The translations under genes and the position numbers were made by a program. A DNA stretch of 64,000 bases, from NCBI RefSeq assembly GCF_024662015.1, contig NZ_CP102480.1, positions 2,204,501-2,268,500 of the forward strand, given 5' to 3'. The notes under the pieces are model-generated. The model saw nothing but the letters and a program-made list of their open reading frames with translations, made no database searches and was not told where the DNA came from. Source of the DNA: Nisaea acidiphila (GTDB lineage: Bacteria > Pseudomonadota > Alphaproteobacteria > Thalassobaculales > Thalassobaculaceae). How positions within the stretch are numbered: the first letter of the stretch is position 1; each line of letters starts with the position of its first letter. Below are positions 18,554 through 27,635 of this stretch, one piece after another.

Positions 18554-19326
18554 ATCAGCCGGTTTCCACGGTCCGCGTTCTAGGCCGACAGGTCGCCGCG
18601 GGCAGCTTCGCCGCGATCGGCGAGGCGGTTCTCGACCTCGCACGTAGAGGCGCCCAATCCTATATCTGCGTTTCCGCCACGCATCCCCTGTCGCTCGCCC
18701 GGAGCGATCCCGATTTCGCCCGCGTGCTCGACGGGGCCGCGCTGATCCTGCCGGACGGGCGGCCGGTGAGCTGGATCCAGCGCCTCAAGGGGTTCGCGGG
18801 TGCCGAACAGGTCTCCGGCCCGGATCTCGCGCCCTGGCTGGTCGCGCGGGCCGAAGCGGAAAAGATCCCGGTCTATTTCTTCGGCGGACTGCCGGACGAA
18901 CTCACAGCGCTGAAAGCCACACTGGCGCAAAAACATGCGGGCCTCGACGTTGTCGGATGGGAATCCCCGCCGACGCTCCCGGAGCGTCCGGATTTCGACC
19001 CCGAAGCAACGGCACGGATCAATGCGAGCGGTGCGAAACTGGTCTTTGTCGGTCTCGGCTGCCCGCGCCAGGAATGGTGGATGGCCCGGCACAGTCCGGA
19101 GATCGGCGCCACCCTGATCGGCATCGGCGCGGCCTTCAACTTCATGTCCGGCCGGCTGGAACGGGCGCCCCGCTGGATCCGCGCGCTCGGGCTCGAATGG
19201 CTGCGCCGCCTGCTTGCCGAACCGCGCCGCCTGGCCGGGCGGTATCTCGTGCATAACAGCCGCTTCCTCTGGTTCGGCCTGCTCGACCTCCTCGCGCACT
19301 GGACCGGCCGGAGGGAGGAGCGATGA
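18550..19326 (+). CDS. WecG/TagA/CpsF family glycosyltransferase (GT26)
   Basis: 258 residues from the ATG at 18550, which overlaps the preceding stop as ATGA. Family motifs are SATHPLSLARSDPDF, ALILPDGRPVSWIQRL, VYFFGGLPDE and VGLGCPRQEWWMARH, followed by IGIGAAFNFMSGRLERAPRW. Members transfer an N-acetylmannosamine-type sugar onto a lipid-linked acceptor, usually as the second step after the initiating phosphosugar transferase. The basic C-terminal tail is typical for peripheral membrane attachment. It ends by overlapping the epimerase start in ATGA. Confidence 0.88.
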   Translation: MNQPVSTVRVLGRQVAAGSFAAIGEAVLDLARRGAQSYICVSATHPLSLARSDPDFARVLDGAALILPDGRPVSWIQRLKGFAGAEQVSGPDLAPWLVARAEAEKIPVYFFGGLPDELTALKATLAQKHAGLDVVGWESPPTLPERPDFDPEATARINASGAKLVFVGLGCPRQEWWMARHSPEIGATLIGIGAAFNFMSGRLERAPRWIRALGLEWLRRLLAEPRRLAGRYLVHNSRFLWFGLLDLLAHWTGRREER

Positions 19327-20237
19327 AGCATTATCTGATTACCGGCGGCTGCGGCTTCATCGGCGGACATCTGGCGCATGAACTCTCGGCCGCGGGACAC
19401 CGGGTCACCGTTCTCGACGATTTCTCCAGCGGCCGGGAAGACAATGCCCCTCCGGAGGCACGGATCGTGCGCGGCTGCGTCACCGACGGAGCCTTGCTTT
19501 CCGAGCTTGCCGGGACATGCGACGGGATCGTTCATCTTGCCGCCATCGCCTCCGTCGAGGCGGCCGCCGACGACCCGGAACGTGCCGTAGCGGTGAATGT
19601 CGGAGGGACGCGCAACGCGCTCGCGGCCGCCCGATCCGGGAATATCCCACTGGTCTACGCTTCCTCCGCGGCGGTCTACGGCGATGCGGGTGCGCGCCGG
19701 GTCCGGGAAAGCGACCGCTGCGCCCCGATCTCGGACTACGGCGCGCAAAAGCTTGAATGCGAGAGGGAACTGCGCGGAATCGGTCCGCTGGCAACGATTG
19801 TCAGGCCGTTCAATGTCTACGGCCCGCGCCAGCACCCGGCGTCGCCCTATAGCGGGGTGATCGCGCGTTTCATCGCGCTCTGCCGGACGGGCGAACCGCT
19901 ACGGATAAACGGTGACGGTTCGCAGAGCCGGGATTTCGTCTATATCGCCGACATCGTGCGGCTCCTCACCGCCGCCCTGAAGCGGGAGGCGGGCGAACCG
20001 CTCACGGTCAACGGGTGCACCGGACAGACTGTCACCGTTCTGGAGCTGGCAGGCGCCATAGCCGCCGCCTGCGGCACCGAGCCCGATATCCGGCACGGCC
20101 CGGCGCGGGCGGGCGATATTCTCCATTCCTGCGGCGACCCGGACCTCGCCGCGGCGAGCCTCGGTTTCAAAGCGCGGACTCCGCTTGATGCCGGACTCCG
20201 GGAAACCGTCGCCTGGCAGCGCGGCACGGATCAGTAG
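19323..20237 (+). CDS. NAD-dependent sugar epimerase/dehydratase (extended SDR)
   Basis: 304 residues of the extended short-chain dehydrogenase type. The N-terminal nucleotide-binding motif is GGCGFIGGHLAHEL. The catalytic triad is visible as YASSAAVYG with downstream YGAQK (YxxxK), and substrate-domain motifs include RPFNVYGPRQHPASPYSGV and DGSQSRDFVYIADIV. The sequence resembles UDP-glucose/UDP-GlcNAc 4-epimerases and should supply a nucleotide sugar to the operon, but the exact sugar is not determined. It is the last gene of the forward operon, and its 3' end overlaps the converging phosphosugar transferase gene by 7 bp. Confidence 0.85.
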   Translation: MKHYLITGGCGFIGGHLAHELSAAGHRVTVLDDFSSGREDNAPPEARIVRGCVTDGALLSELAGTCDGIVHLAAIASVEAAADDPERAVAVNVGGTRNALAAARSGNIPLVYASSAAVYGDAGARRVRESDRCAPISDYGAQKLECERELRGIGPLATIVRPFNVYGPRQHPASPYSGVIARFIALCRTGEPLRINGDGSQSRDFVYIADIVRLLTAALKREAGEPLTVNGCTGQTVTVLELAGAIAAACGTEPDIRHGPARAGDILHSCGDPDLAAASLGFKARTPLDAGLRETVAWQRGTDQ

Positions 20238-21631
20238 GCGGAACGTCCGGTCCCGACCTCGATCACGGTGAGCGCCAGGATTTTCAGATCGAAGCCGAAG
20301 GACCAATTCTCGATATAATGCAGGTCGAGTTCCACGCGGCGGCGCATCTTCTCGACCGTGTCCGTTTCCCCGCGCAGACCATTCACCTGGGCCCATCCGG
20401 TGATCCCCGGCTTCACCCGGTGACGGCCGATATAGCCGTCGATGATGCCGGCATAATAGCGATTGTGGGAGACCGCGTGCGGGCGCGGACCGATCAGCGA
20501 CATGCTTCCGCCAAGCACATTGAGCAATTGCGGCAGCTCGTCGAGACTCGTACGGCGGAGAAAATGGCCGAGAGGGGTGACCCTCGGATCGTTCCGGGTC
20601 GCCTGCTTCAACGGGCCGCCATCGTCCGGGTCCTTTTCCGAAACCCGCATGGTACGGAATTTCAGCATCATGAATTCGTCGTTGTTGAAACCGTAGCGGC
20701 GCTGACGGAACAGTACCGGGCGCCCCATCGTGACGAGTATGGCGAGCGCGATCGCCAGCATGACCGGCGCCAGCGCGACGAGCATGGCGGAACCGAGCAC
20801 CAGATCGGCGCAGCGTTTCTGGACGCTCGACCAGCCGCCGATCGGTACATCGGCGAGAACGATCCCGGCCTGTCCGGCGACGCGGTCGATCCCGAGCACC
20901 GGGATTCCTTCGAGATGGTGCGGCAGGCGGAGGCGGACATTCACCGGCTGATCGCGGAGACGCGCGAGAGCCGAGCGAAACGCCTCCTCATGTTCAGGTT
21001 CGTAACAGAGCAGAACATCGTCGACCCTGCCGGCGGCGATAATCCGCTTCAGGCTTTCCTCGGTCCCGAGCAGCGGAATTCCCTGCAGATCCTCGTTACC
21101 GAGACCGTCACCGGCAAAGCCGCCGATCAGCCGGCTGGCGCCGCCCCGGGAGGAAATCAACGCCAGGGTTTCCCGCTTCACCAGCGACGGAGAGCCGAGA
21201 ACAGCGATACTGGCGGAGAACCAGCCGGACCGGCGCACCCTGCGGATCCAGGCGAGTGCGAGTGTCCGCACAAACACGAGCGCGACCCCGCCGCCGAAAA
21301 CCATTTCGGCAAGCCAGAACCGCGAGAAATCCTCGGATATCTTGAAGACGAACAGCGCGACGATGAAAACCACCATCGTCCCGATCCAGCAGCGCAGGGA
21401 CTGCATCGCGTGAATCCGATCGTCCTCTCCGCGATGAAAGGAATAACTTCCCTGATTGCTGCCGCAGAGCAGATAGAGCGCACAGAGGAACAGCCCCGCG
21501 AGGAGGTAACGCTCCGGTAAGATGAAAGAGCCGCTGCGGACGGCATATCCGATCATGTTGATGATGAAGAGAGTCGATGCCTCGAGGGCGGCGAGGCCCA
21601 CCGCCAGCCAAATCAACGATCCGTTGCGCAT
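20231..21631 (-). CDS. Undecaprenyl-phosphate sugar phosphotransferase (WbaP/WcaJ-type initiating enzyme)
   Basis: 466 residues. Four or five N-terminal membrane helices are followed by a CoA-binding-like middle domain (about residues 130-260), then another helix and the C-terminal bacterial sugar transferase domain. The catalytic domain shows LKFRTMRVSEKDPDDGG, RRTSLDELPQLLNVL and GSMSLIGPRPHA, with VKPGITGWAQVNG near the end. Such enzymes transfer a sugar-1-phosphate from a nucleotide sugar to undecaprenyl phosphate to start repeat-unit assembly. It is the last gene of the reverse export operon, 29 nt after the Wzc-like gene. Confidence 0.9.
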   Translation of the reverse strand: MRNGSLIWLAVGLAALEASTLFIINMIGYAVRSGSFILPERYLLAGLFLCALYLLCGSNQGSYSFHRGEDDRIHAMQSLRCWIGTMVVFIVALFVFKISEDFSRFWLAEMVFGGGVALVFVRTLALAWIRRVRRSGWFSASIAVLGSPSLVKRETLALISSRGGASRLIGGFAGDGLGNEDLQGIPLLGTEESLKRIIAAGRVDDVLLCYEPEHEEAFRSALARLRDQPVNVRLRLPHHLEGIPVLGIDRVAGQAGIVLADVPIGGWSSVQKRCADLVLGSAMLVALAPVMLAIALAILVTMGRPVLFRQRRYGFNNDEFMMLKFRTMRVSEKDPDDGGPLKQATRNDPRVTPLGHFLRRTSLDELPQLLNVLGGSMSLIGPRPHAVSHNRYYAGIIDGYIGRHRVKPGITGWAQVNGLRGETDTVEKMRRRVELDLHYIENWSFGFDLKILALTVIEVGTGRSAY

Positions 21632-21660
21632 CTCTCAGGACGCCCCGCTACGGACGGCGG

Positions 21661-24045
21661 TCACCGGACCTGGCCCCAGTCGCGATCCTCGCGCTCCAGC
21701 GGTACGCCCGCATCGGCTCCGTAATACTGGCCGTCATATGCCTCGGCACCGCCGTCGATGGACTGGATGCGGAGGTCGTTCTTCGACATCACGATGCCGG
21801 CGAGATTCTCGCCAAGTTCGAAGATTTCCCGGATGGTCTGTTCGGCGGTTTCGCGCCGCGTGCGCTCCCATTCCACGACGAACACCGTGGCATCGACCTG
21901 GGGCACCACGACCAGCGTATCGGACACCACCGAGGCGGGGCCGGCATCGACCACCGTGAAATCGAAATTCTTCTCCGCATAGCGCAACAGTTCGGCCATC
22001 CGGCGGCTGCCGAACAGATCGTCGGAATTCGAAATCAGACCGCCCGTGGCCACGTAATGGATCCCGAGTTCGAGATCGAACTCGATGGCGTCCTCGACCT
22101 CGCCGTCCCCTTCGAGGAACTGCTTGAGACCGCGGCTGCCGTCGCCGTCGAGCTGCTTGGTAACCGACCCGTTCACCGTGTCGCAATCGATCACCAGCGT
22201 TCGCAAACCGGCCGAGACCGCATTCACCACCAGGGCCAGCGCGATGGAGGACTTGCCCTCGCCGGCGATCGACGAGGTGATCAGCACGGTACGGATCGGC
22301 TTGCCCTCGCCCAGCAGGTTAAGCGCGGTACGGAGCTTGCGGATTCCCTGGCCGACGGCGGAGCCCGGCCGGCGCCGGACCATTTCAAAGAGCGGCGATT
22401 TCGCTTCCTTCACATAATGCGAAAGCGGAATACTCGCGATCACCGGCAGCCCGGTCGCCTGCTCGACCTGCTTGGCGTTCTTGAAACCGCGGATCAGGAA
22501 GTCCATCAGCAGGGCCAGCAAGGCGGCGAGGATCATCGCCGCCAGAACGGAGGCGAGCACCGCCAGCTTCTTCTTCGGTGCGATCGGCACCCGCGGCACC
22601 ACGGCGCGCGAAATCACCTCGGCGCCCACCTGTTCGGGTTCCTGGCTTTCGAGATCGACCGCCGCGAGGCGGTTCAGCATGATCTCGTAGAGATTCTGGT
22701 TCGCGAGTACCTCCGCCTGTATGGCCCGCAGGGCAATCTCCGCCTCGGTCTGCCCTTCCATCACCGCCTTCAGTTCCGAAACCGCGTTCTGCACGTTGGC
22801 TTCGCGGACCCGGGCGATTTCGGTTTCGTTACGCATCGACTGGACGATCTTGCGCACCTCGCCGGCGATCGTGGCCCGCACGTCCTCCAGCTCCCGCCGG
22901 GTCTTGATGACGTCGGGGTGACCGTCGCGCAGGGTTGTCAGCTGTTCCGCGAGGCGCTGCTGGATCTGCGCCTCCTGAAGACGGAGATTGTTGATCAGCG
23001 TCGAGGCGAGAACCGGCGCGATACTCTCGGTGCCCTTCTCCTGATCGATCAGCAACTGTACCTGACGCAGCCGGGCCTCACGTTCGGCGCGCTCCGTGCT
23101 GGTCTGGATCAGCTGGTCGTTCAGCTTTATGAGCTGCTGGCGCATGAGCTCGGTCCCGCGGACATCGAGCAGGCCTTCCTCGCGGCGGAACCGCTCCAGC
23201 TTCTCCTCCGACTGCAGCAATCGTTCCTGCAATGCCGCCACCTGATCGGTCAGCCACCGGCTCGACTGCCGAACCGCGTCGTCGCGCTGATTGCGCTTCT
23301 GTTCCAGGAACATGTCCGCGATCGTGTTCGGTACCCTGGCGGCGAGCGTCGGGTCGTTGCTCTGAAACTCGATGGTGATGACCCGCGAGAGCTGCTCGCC
23401 GTCGACGGCAAGGCGGTCGAGGAAACTGTTCGTGACCTCAGCGCGCAACGCATCTGCGGAAAGCGTTTCCCTTTCCGCAGATGCGCCGGCGGGAAGTTCG
23501 GTCAGGTCGATCCCCAGATTGTCGATCAGCCACCCGTTCGCGCTATCGAACCAGTGCGAAAGCGTCTCGTCGAGATGGAGCATGGCGAGCAGCTCGCCGG
23601 CACTCTTCTTCACCGCCCCCCATCCGGAATCGCCGTCCGAGCGGAGCGCGGGGTTGAACTCGGGGAGCCGGTCCAGCTCCAGCTTGTCGATCACCTTCTC
23701 GGCGAAGGTGCGGGACTGCAGATAGGCGGTTTCCGTCGGAAGGTTGGCGCTGTTGGTTCCGAGGCCCTGGGGCAAGGTGAAACCCTGGATATTGTAGGTG
23801 CCGCCGCCCTCTTTCATCAGTAGCTTGGCATTGCCCGAGAAGACCGGTTTCAGCGAGAAAACGACGAGTCCGGTTGCGAGCGGCACCAGAACCATCACCG
23901 TCAGGATCAGGAACAGGCGGCGGCGCATGACCGAAAGCAAGCGCCATAGATCGAACGTCTCGCCCGAATCGAGCGGATCCGCGAACAGGGCCGACGGCGC
24001 CTCTGCGCCGCGTCGACCTCTCGGGAATGCCGTGACGTTCGCCAT
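21661..24045 (-). CDS. Wzc-like polysaccharide co-polymerase with P-loop ATPase/tyrosine-kinase domain
   Basis: 794 residues. An N-terminal Wzz domain has a first membrane helix near residues 42-62, a long periplasmic coiled-coil region (about 180-440) and a second helix near residues 490-515. The C-terminal cytosolic domain contains a Walker A motif (TSSIAGEGKSSIALAL). The bacterial tyrosine-kinase signatures are imperfect: the Walker A' segment reads LVIDCDTVNG without the usual arginine, and the B motif reads VVDAGP rather than DxP. The tail has only a small tyrosine cluster (AYDGQYYGAD). The protein should control chain length with the Wzy-like polymerase and the OPX protein. Autokinase activity is uncertain. 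Confidence 0.86.
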   Translation of the reverse strand: MANVTAFPRGRRGAEAPSALFADPLDSGETFDLWRLLSVMRRRLFLILTVMVLVPLATGLVVFSLKPVFSGNAKLLMKEGGGTYNIQGFTLPQGLGTNSANLPTETAYLQSRTFAEKVIDKLELDRLPEFNPALRSDGDSGWGAVKKSAGELLAMLHLDETLSHWFDSANGWLIDNLGIDLTELPAGASAERETLSADALRAEVTNSFLDRLAVDGEQLSRVITIEFQSNDPTLAARVPNTIADMFLEQKRNQRDDAVRQSSRWLTDQVAALQERLLQSEEKLERFRREEGLLDVRGTELMRQQLIKLNDQLIQTSTERAEREARLRQVQLLIDQEKGTESIAPVLASTLINNLRLQEAQIQQRLAEQLTTLRDGHPDVIKTRRELEDVRATIAGEVRKIVQSMRNETEIARVREANVQNAVSELKAVMEGQTEAEIALRAIQAEVLANQNLYEIMLNRLAAVDLESQEPEQVGAEVISRAVVPRVPIAPKKKLAVLASVLAAMILAALLALLMDFLIRGFKNAKQVEQATGLPVIASIPLSHYVKEAKSPLFEMVRRRPGSAVGQGIRKLRTALNLLGEGKPIRTVLITSSIAGEGKSSIALALVVNAVSAGLRTLVIDCDTVNGSVTKQLDGDGSRGLKQFLEGDGEVEDAIEFDLELGIHYVATGGLISNSDDLFGSRRMAELLRYAEKNFDFTVVDAGPASVVSDTLVVVPQVDATVFVVEWERTRRETAEQTIREIFELGENLAGIVMSKNDLRIQSIDGGAEAYDGQYYGADAGVPLEREDRDWGQVR

Positions 24046-24053
24046 CCTGCCCC

Positions 24054-24641
24054 TCAGAACCAGCGCCGCTTGATTTCGATCACGTCGCCCGGAAAGACGG
24101 CGGTGTCGAGGCTGACGTCGCGTACCGTCTGCCCATGTTCGGTGCGCCGGGTGAGCTGTACCTGGGTCTTCGCGGCGCGCCGGGTGAACCCGCCGGCCTC
24201 CGCCACCGCCTTGCGCATGTTGAGACCGAGCATGAAATCATAGCTCCCCGGCGTGTTGACCTCGCCCAGTACGTAGAATGGCTGGTAGCGGGCAATCACG
24301 ATATCGACCTTCGGATCGATGACATAATTCCTGTCAACGACCTCGGTCACCAGTGCGCGCAATCCCAGAGCCGTCTTGCCCCGGGCCTCGATCTTGCCGA
24401 CAAGCGGCAGTTCCAGCATCCCGTCATCCGCGATATCGACGATCGCGGACAGTTCCTTGTGACCGAATACGGTGACCGCGACGCGGTCGCCGGAGACGAG
24501 ACGGTATTCAGCAATCGTCGGCGTCGCGGGCGGCGGCAGCTCGTCGACTTCAGGAGACGCGCAGGCAGCGAGCGCCAAGCAGATCCCAAGCAGGCCAAGG
24601 ACCGCCACGCGGTTCGATGCATATCGCATGATGTTCCGCAT
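24054..24641 (-). CDS. Short OPX polysaccharide export lipoprotein
   Basis: 195 residues with a lipoprotein signal peptide ending in the lipobox LALAAC. The mature part has the polysaccharide export domain (EYRLVSGDRVAVTVFGHKEL) and an SLBB-like segment (YVLGEVNTPGSYDFMLGLNM), then ends at IKRRWF. The C-terminal alpha-helix by which full-length Wza crosses the outer membrane is absent. Short OPX proteins of this type are periplasmic and are thought to work with a separate outer-membrane barrel. The next gene upstream in the operon encodes such a barrel candidate. It lies 9 nt after that gene and 8 nt before the Wzc-like gene. Confidence 0.88.
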   Translation of the reverse strand: MRNIMRYASNRVAVLGLLGICLALAACASPEVDELPPPATPTIAEYRLVSGDRVAVTVFGHKELSAIVDIADDGMLELPLVGKIEARGKTALGLRALVTEVVDRNYVIDPKVDIVIARYQPFYVLGEVNTPGSYDFMLGLNMRKAVAEAGGFTRRAAKTQVQLTRRTEHGQTVRDVSLDTAVFPGDVIEIKRRWF

Positions 24642-24650
24642 CGGCTTCTC

Positions 24651-26015
24651 CTAGAGGCGCCCGAGATTGAACGGATTGACGACTCCCTCGTCAATCCTGC
24701 AGCACAGTTTCACGCCGATCCGGAAGGCCACGGTCGAAGCCTCGAAATCGCGGCTCGCCAGAGTCGAGTCCGACACTTCGTGCTCGAAGCGCAGCCCTGC
24801 GAACAGATACTCGTTGATGAAATAGGTCGCGTTCAGACCGACCGTATAGTCGTCATCCTCGCGGTCGGTCTGCTGGTAGTCCTCGTTCGAATAGCTGAGA
24901 TAACCACTCAGGATCAGCTGCTCGACCGGATCGTAATCCAGCCCCAGATTGAAACCGTGCACGAGTTTGGTGCCGGCCGTCGGATCGTCGGACTGCTGGT
25001 TCTCGATGTCCGCACCGGCGCTGAAGGTCATCACCGGCGTGACGTTCCAGAGCAGAGCGCCGGAGGCAACCAGATCGGTCTGCGAATCCCGGTCGCTCTC
25101 GTCGAAGATACGGTGGGAAACCCCGACCCTGCCGGTGAAGACACTGACCCCTGTGATGTCCCGCGCGGCGCCGACGGTCACCGTGGCGCGCGTGGAATTC
25201 TGATCTTCCGAGATATCCTCGACGAACACCTCGCGCAGCAGGCTCGGCGAGACGAAGAGGTCGTACTCGCCGCCGGTCGATACACCGACGAGCCCGCGCA
25301 GATTGAACGAGGTCCGGTCCAGGGAGTCGCGGCTGACGCCATCGGTCGAATTGTAGCTGCGGTGCACGACCTCGCCGACGAAACGGGAAAACAGCCGGTC
25401 GTTCTGCCGGTCGTCGAAGGTCGCTCCGGCAAGATACTGGTTGAAAGTCAGCGGCTCGAATCCCGCGCCCGGATCGGCATCGTCTCCGCGCGGGATATGC
25501 CCTCGCTTTATCTCGGCGAACCCGCGCGTGAAGAGATCGTGGTCGAGATCGAACCGCGCCGCGGCGCCCAGACTGACATCTGTCGTGTTCTCCCGGCTCC
25601 TGTCCGCCACCCTCCGGTCGTCGACCCCGACAATCAGCAACGCCTCGTGATTGGTCCAGTTGGACCGGAGCGCGGCCTCGGCCTTCATCTCCGTGAAAGC
25701 CGATTCGATCTCGTTATCGGTGGTGCGCAAGACATTGCTGTCATGCCCGACGTCGAGGGTCGCGCGGGGAAACAGGTCGAAACTTCCGCCGACCCGCGCC
25801 ATATCCGAGGTGTCGTCCGGGCGCGTCAGCAGATCGAGGGAAAGTCCGAAACTCTGGAAATCGAGCCGCGGACGGCCCATGACCGATTCCTTGCCGGCGA
25901 GCTGCGCCTCGGCCGCGCCGGAAAAGGCGGCGAGCAGAATGGCGGCAAATACCGGACCGCCCAGCCAAAGCGCGCGACGGCGCCCGGGCGAGGGCCATGA
26001 GCGAAGGAACTCCAT
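24651..26015 (-). CDS. Outer-membrane beta-barrel protein (BBP2-like) of the polysaccharide export operon
   Basis: 454 residues with a long signal peptide (cleavage likely after AEA near residue 38). The mature protein is a succession of amphipathic beta strands with alternating acidic turns, such as LGLDYDPVEQLILSGYLSYS, ending in a strand that closes with the hydrophobic C-terminus. This matches the putative beta-barrel porin 2 type proteins found in alphaproteobacterial exopolysaccharide loci. It is the first gene of the four-gene reverse operon that continues with the short OPX, the co-polymerase and the initiating transferase. A role as the outer-membrane conduit for the polymer is inference from this context. 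Confidence 0.75.
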   Translation of the reverse strand: MEFLRSWPSPGRRRALWLGGPVFAAILLAAFSGAAEAQLAGKESVMGRPRLDFQSFGLSLDLLTRPDDTSDMARVGGSFDLFPRATLDVGHDSNVLRTTDNEIESAFTEMKAEAALRSNWTNHEALLIVGVDDRRVADRSRENTTDVSLGAAARFDLDHDLFTRGFAEIKRGHIPRGDDADPGAGFEPLTFNQYLAGATFDDRQNDRLFSRFVGEVVHRSYNSTDGVSRDSLDRTSFNLRGLVGVSTGGEYDLFVSPSLLREVFVEDISEDQNSTRATVTVGAARDITGVSVFTGRVGVSHRIFDESDRDSQTDLVASGALLWNVTPVMTFSAGADIENQQSDDPTAGTKLVHGFNLGLDYDPVEQLILSGYLSYSNEDYQQTDREDDDYTVGLNATYFINEYLFAGLRFEHEVSDSTLASRDFEASTVAFRIGVKLCCRIDEGVVNPFNLGRL

Positions 26016-26353
26016 GTTACAGGCCAGCTGACTCGATCCCAGGTTCCGTTGAGTTTTTGCTCAGGAAGCGCTTTAAATTAATCGAATTATACATTGAAAC
26101 AAAACATTTTTATGAGCATATTTCGGTGACAGAGGTGAGTTTGCGCGCGAAAAAGTAAACATTTGGTAGCTTTTTATGCAAATATGCGGACATTCGGGTT
26201 CTGTTTACCAATCAGTCATCCTCGGTCACATAGATTGCAGAAACGCCGCCTCGTCCGCGGCGCGCGGAGATTTTTACCGGGTGTCTGCGCGATCAGTGAC
26301 GTGGTAAGTAGTTGGCTAGGAAACGGCCCTAGGGAGTTGAAGCGGAGGACCGC
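26016..26353. other. Divergent promoter region between export operon and GGDEF/EAL-like gene
   Basis: These 338 bp are AT-rich in the half next to the export operon (about 26070-26180). A consensus TATAAT lies on the minus strand, and GGAGG is placed before the downstream ATG at 26354. No ORF in it looks real. It probably carries the regulatory sites for both flanking transcription units. Confidence 0.6.
26086..26091 (-). promoter_or_regulatory. Candidate -10 box of the export operon
   Basis: The minus strand reads TATAAT here, about 70 nt upstream of the beta-barrel gene start. No good -35 hexamer lies at 16-18 nt, so an activator-dependent promoter is possible. Confidence 0.4.
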
Positions 26354-27598
26354 ATGGCGCTAAGCCAAGTCCAGAACCGGAATCGGGGCCCGAGCCAGGA
26401 ATACCTGCTGCTCGACTATCTCCAGCGTCTCGGACGGAACGTGGAAGGCCGCATGGCGGTGCATATCCACCTGTCCCGCCTGCGCCCGCAGAACCGTCAG
26501 GATCACCATATCCGGATCGCGGCCGCGACCTTCGAGGGCATGGTCCAGAACTACGAGGGCCAGATCTTCATCCTGAGCAATTCGGACCTCTTCTTTGTCT
26601 GCAAGGACGCGACGGTCGAAGATATCGACGCCGCCATCATGAAGGTCCGCTACCTCTTCTCCGAGGATCCGCTCTCGCAAGGCGACGAGGAGGAAGACCT
26701 CGCCCGTTTCTGCTCCTGGTACAATGTCGCGACCCAGTTCGAGGATCTGCTGGAGCTGGTCAAGCAGATGCACCGCGAGCGCGAACGCAAGTCGCGGCTC
26801 GCCGTCAGCAGCGAGCAGAAGGTCGATCCGCGCAGCAAGTCGTCGCGAAAGCCGCTCGACCCGGAGCAGCTCGGCAAACTCGAGTCCTTCCTGCAGCGCG
26901 CCGATCTCTCGAACCTGATGCGCCGTCAGCCGGTCTGCGCGCTCACGCCGAACAACCCGAATCCGCAGCCGGTCTTCCGCGAGCTCTTCATCTCGATCCA
27001 CGACCTGCAGCAGACCGTGCTTCCGGAATTCGACCTCGCCTCGAACCTCTGGCTCTTCCAGCACCTGACCCAGACGCTGGACGCGCGGATGCTGTCGCTG
27101 CTGATCCGCAACGACGACAGCTCGATCGCCAGCTCCTTCAGCGTCAATCTGAACGTGCAGACCATCCTCTCGCCGCCGTTCCTGAATTTCGATTCGAGCC
27201 TCAAGGCGGTCGCCCGCGGCACCGTCGTCATCGAATTGCAGAAGATCGACATTTTCGGCGATATGGGCGCCTACATGTTCGCGCGCGACTTCATGCGCGA
27301 ACGCGGTTACCGGATCTGTCTCGACGGCCTGAATCACCTGACGCTGCAGTTCATCGACCGCGACCGGCTCGGCCTCGACCTGCTGAAGCTGATCTGGACC
27401 CCGGACATGGCCGACGACATGTCGGGCGCCCGGACCACGGAGCTGAAGGAACATGTCGACCGCTGCGGCCGCGCCCGCATCATCCTGACCCGCTGCGACA
27501 GCGACGAGGCCGTGCGCTTCGGCCAGTCCCTCGGGATCACGATGTTCCAGGGCCGCTATATCGACAAGCTGCTGAGCTCCGAAGGGCGAGTGGCCTAA
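26354..27598 (+). CDS. Degenerate GGDEF/EAL-domain protein
   Basis: 414 residues, no signal peptide and no membrane helix. The N-terminal part (about residues 30-115) has a GGDEF-like fold pattern, with GQIFILSNSDLFFVCKD where an active enzyme would show GGDEF. The C-terminal part (about residues 190-410) is EAL-like: the VIELQKIDIF strand, RICLDGLNHLTL in place of the DDFG region, and ITMFQGRYIDKLL matching the usual QGY end motif. The catalytic ExL and DDFG residues are missing, so it probably neither makes nor degrades cyclic-di-GMP and may be a receptor or protein-interaction module. GCGGAGGA supports the ATG. It is divergent from the polysaccharide export operon, suggesting a regulatory link. 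Confidence 0.7.
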   Translation: MALSQVQNRNRGPSQEYLLLDYLQRLGRNVEGRMAVHIHLSRLRPQNRQDHHIRIAAATFEGMVQNYEGQIFILSNSDLFFVCKDATVEDIDAAIMKVRYLFSEDPLSQGDEEEDLARFCSWYNVATQFEDLLELVKQMHRERERKSRLAVSSEQKVDPRSKSSRKPLDPEQLGKLESFLQRADLSNLMRRQPVCALTPNNPNPQPVFRELFISIHDLQQTVLPEFDLASNLWLFQHLTQTLDARMLSLLIRNDDSSIASSFSVNLNVQTILSPPFLNFDSSLKAVARGTVVIELQKIDIFGDMGAYMFARDFMRERGYRICLDGLNHLTLQFIDRDRLGLDLLKLIWTPDMADDMSGARTTELKEHVDRCGRARIILTRCDSDEAVRFGQSLGITMFQGRYIDKLLSSEGRVA

Positions 27599-27635
27599 GA
27601 GCGGCCTCCCCCGGCCCGCCCCCAACAACCAGGTC

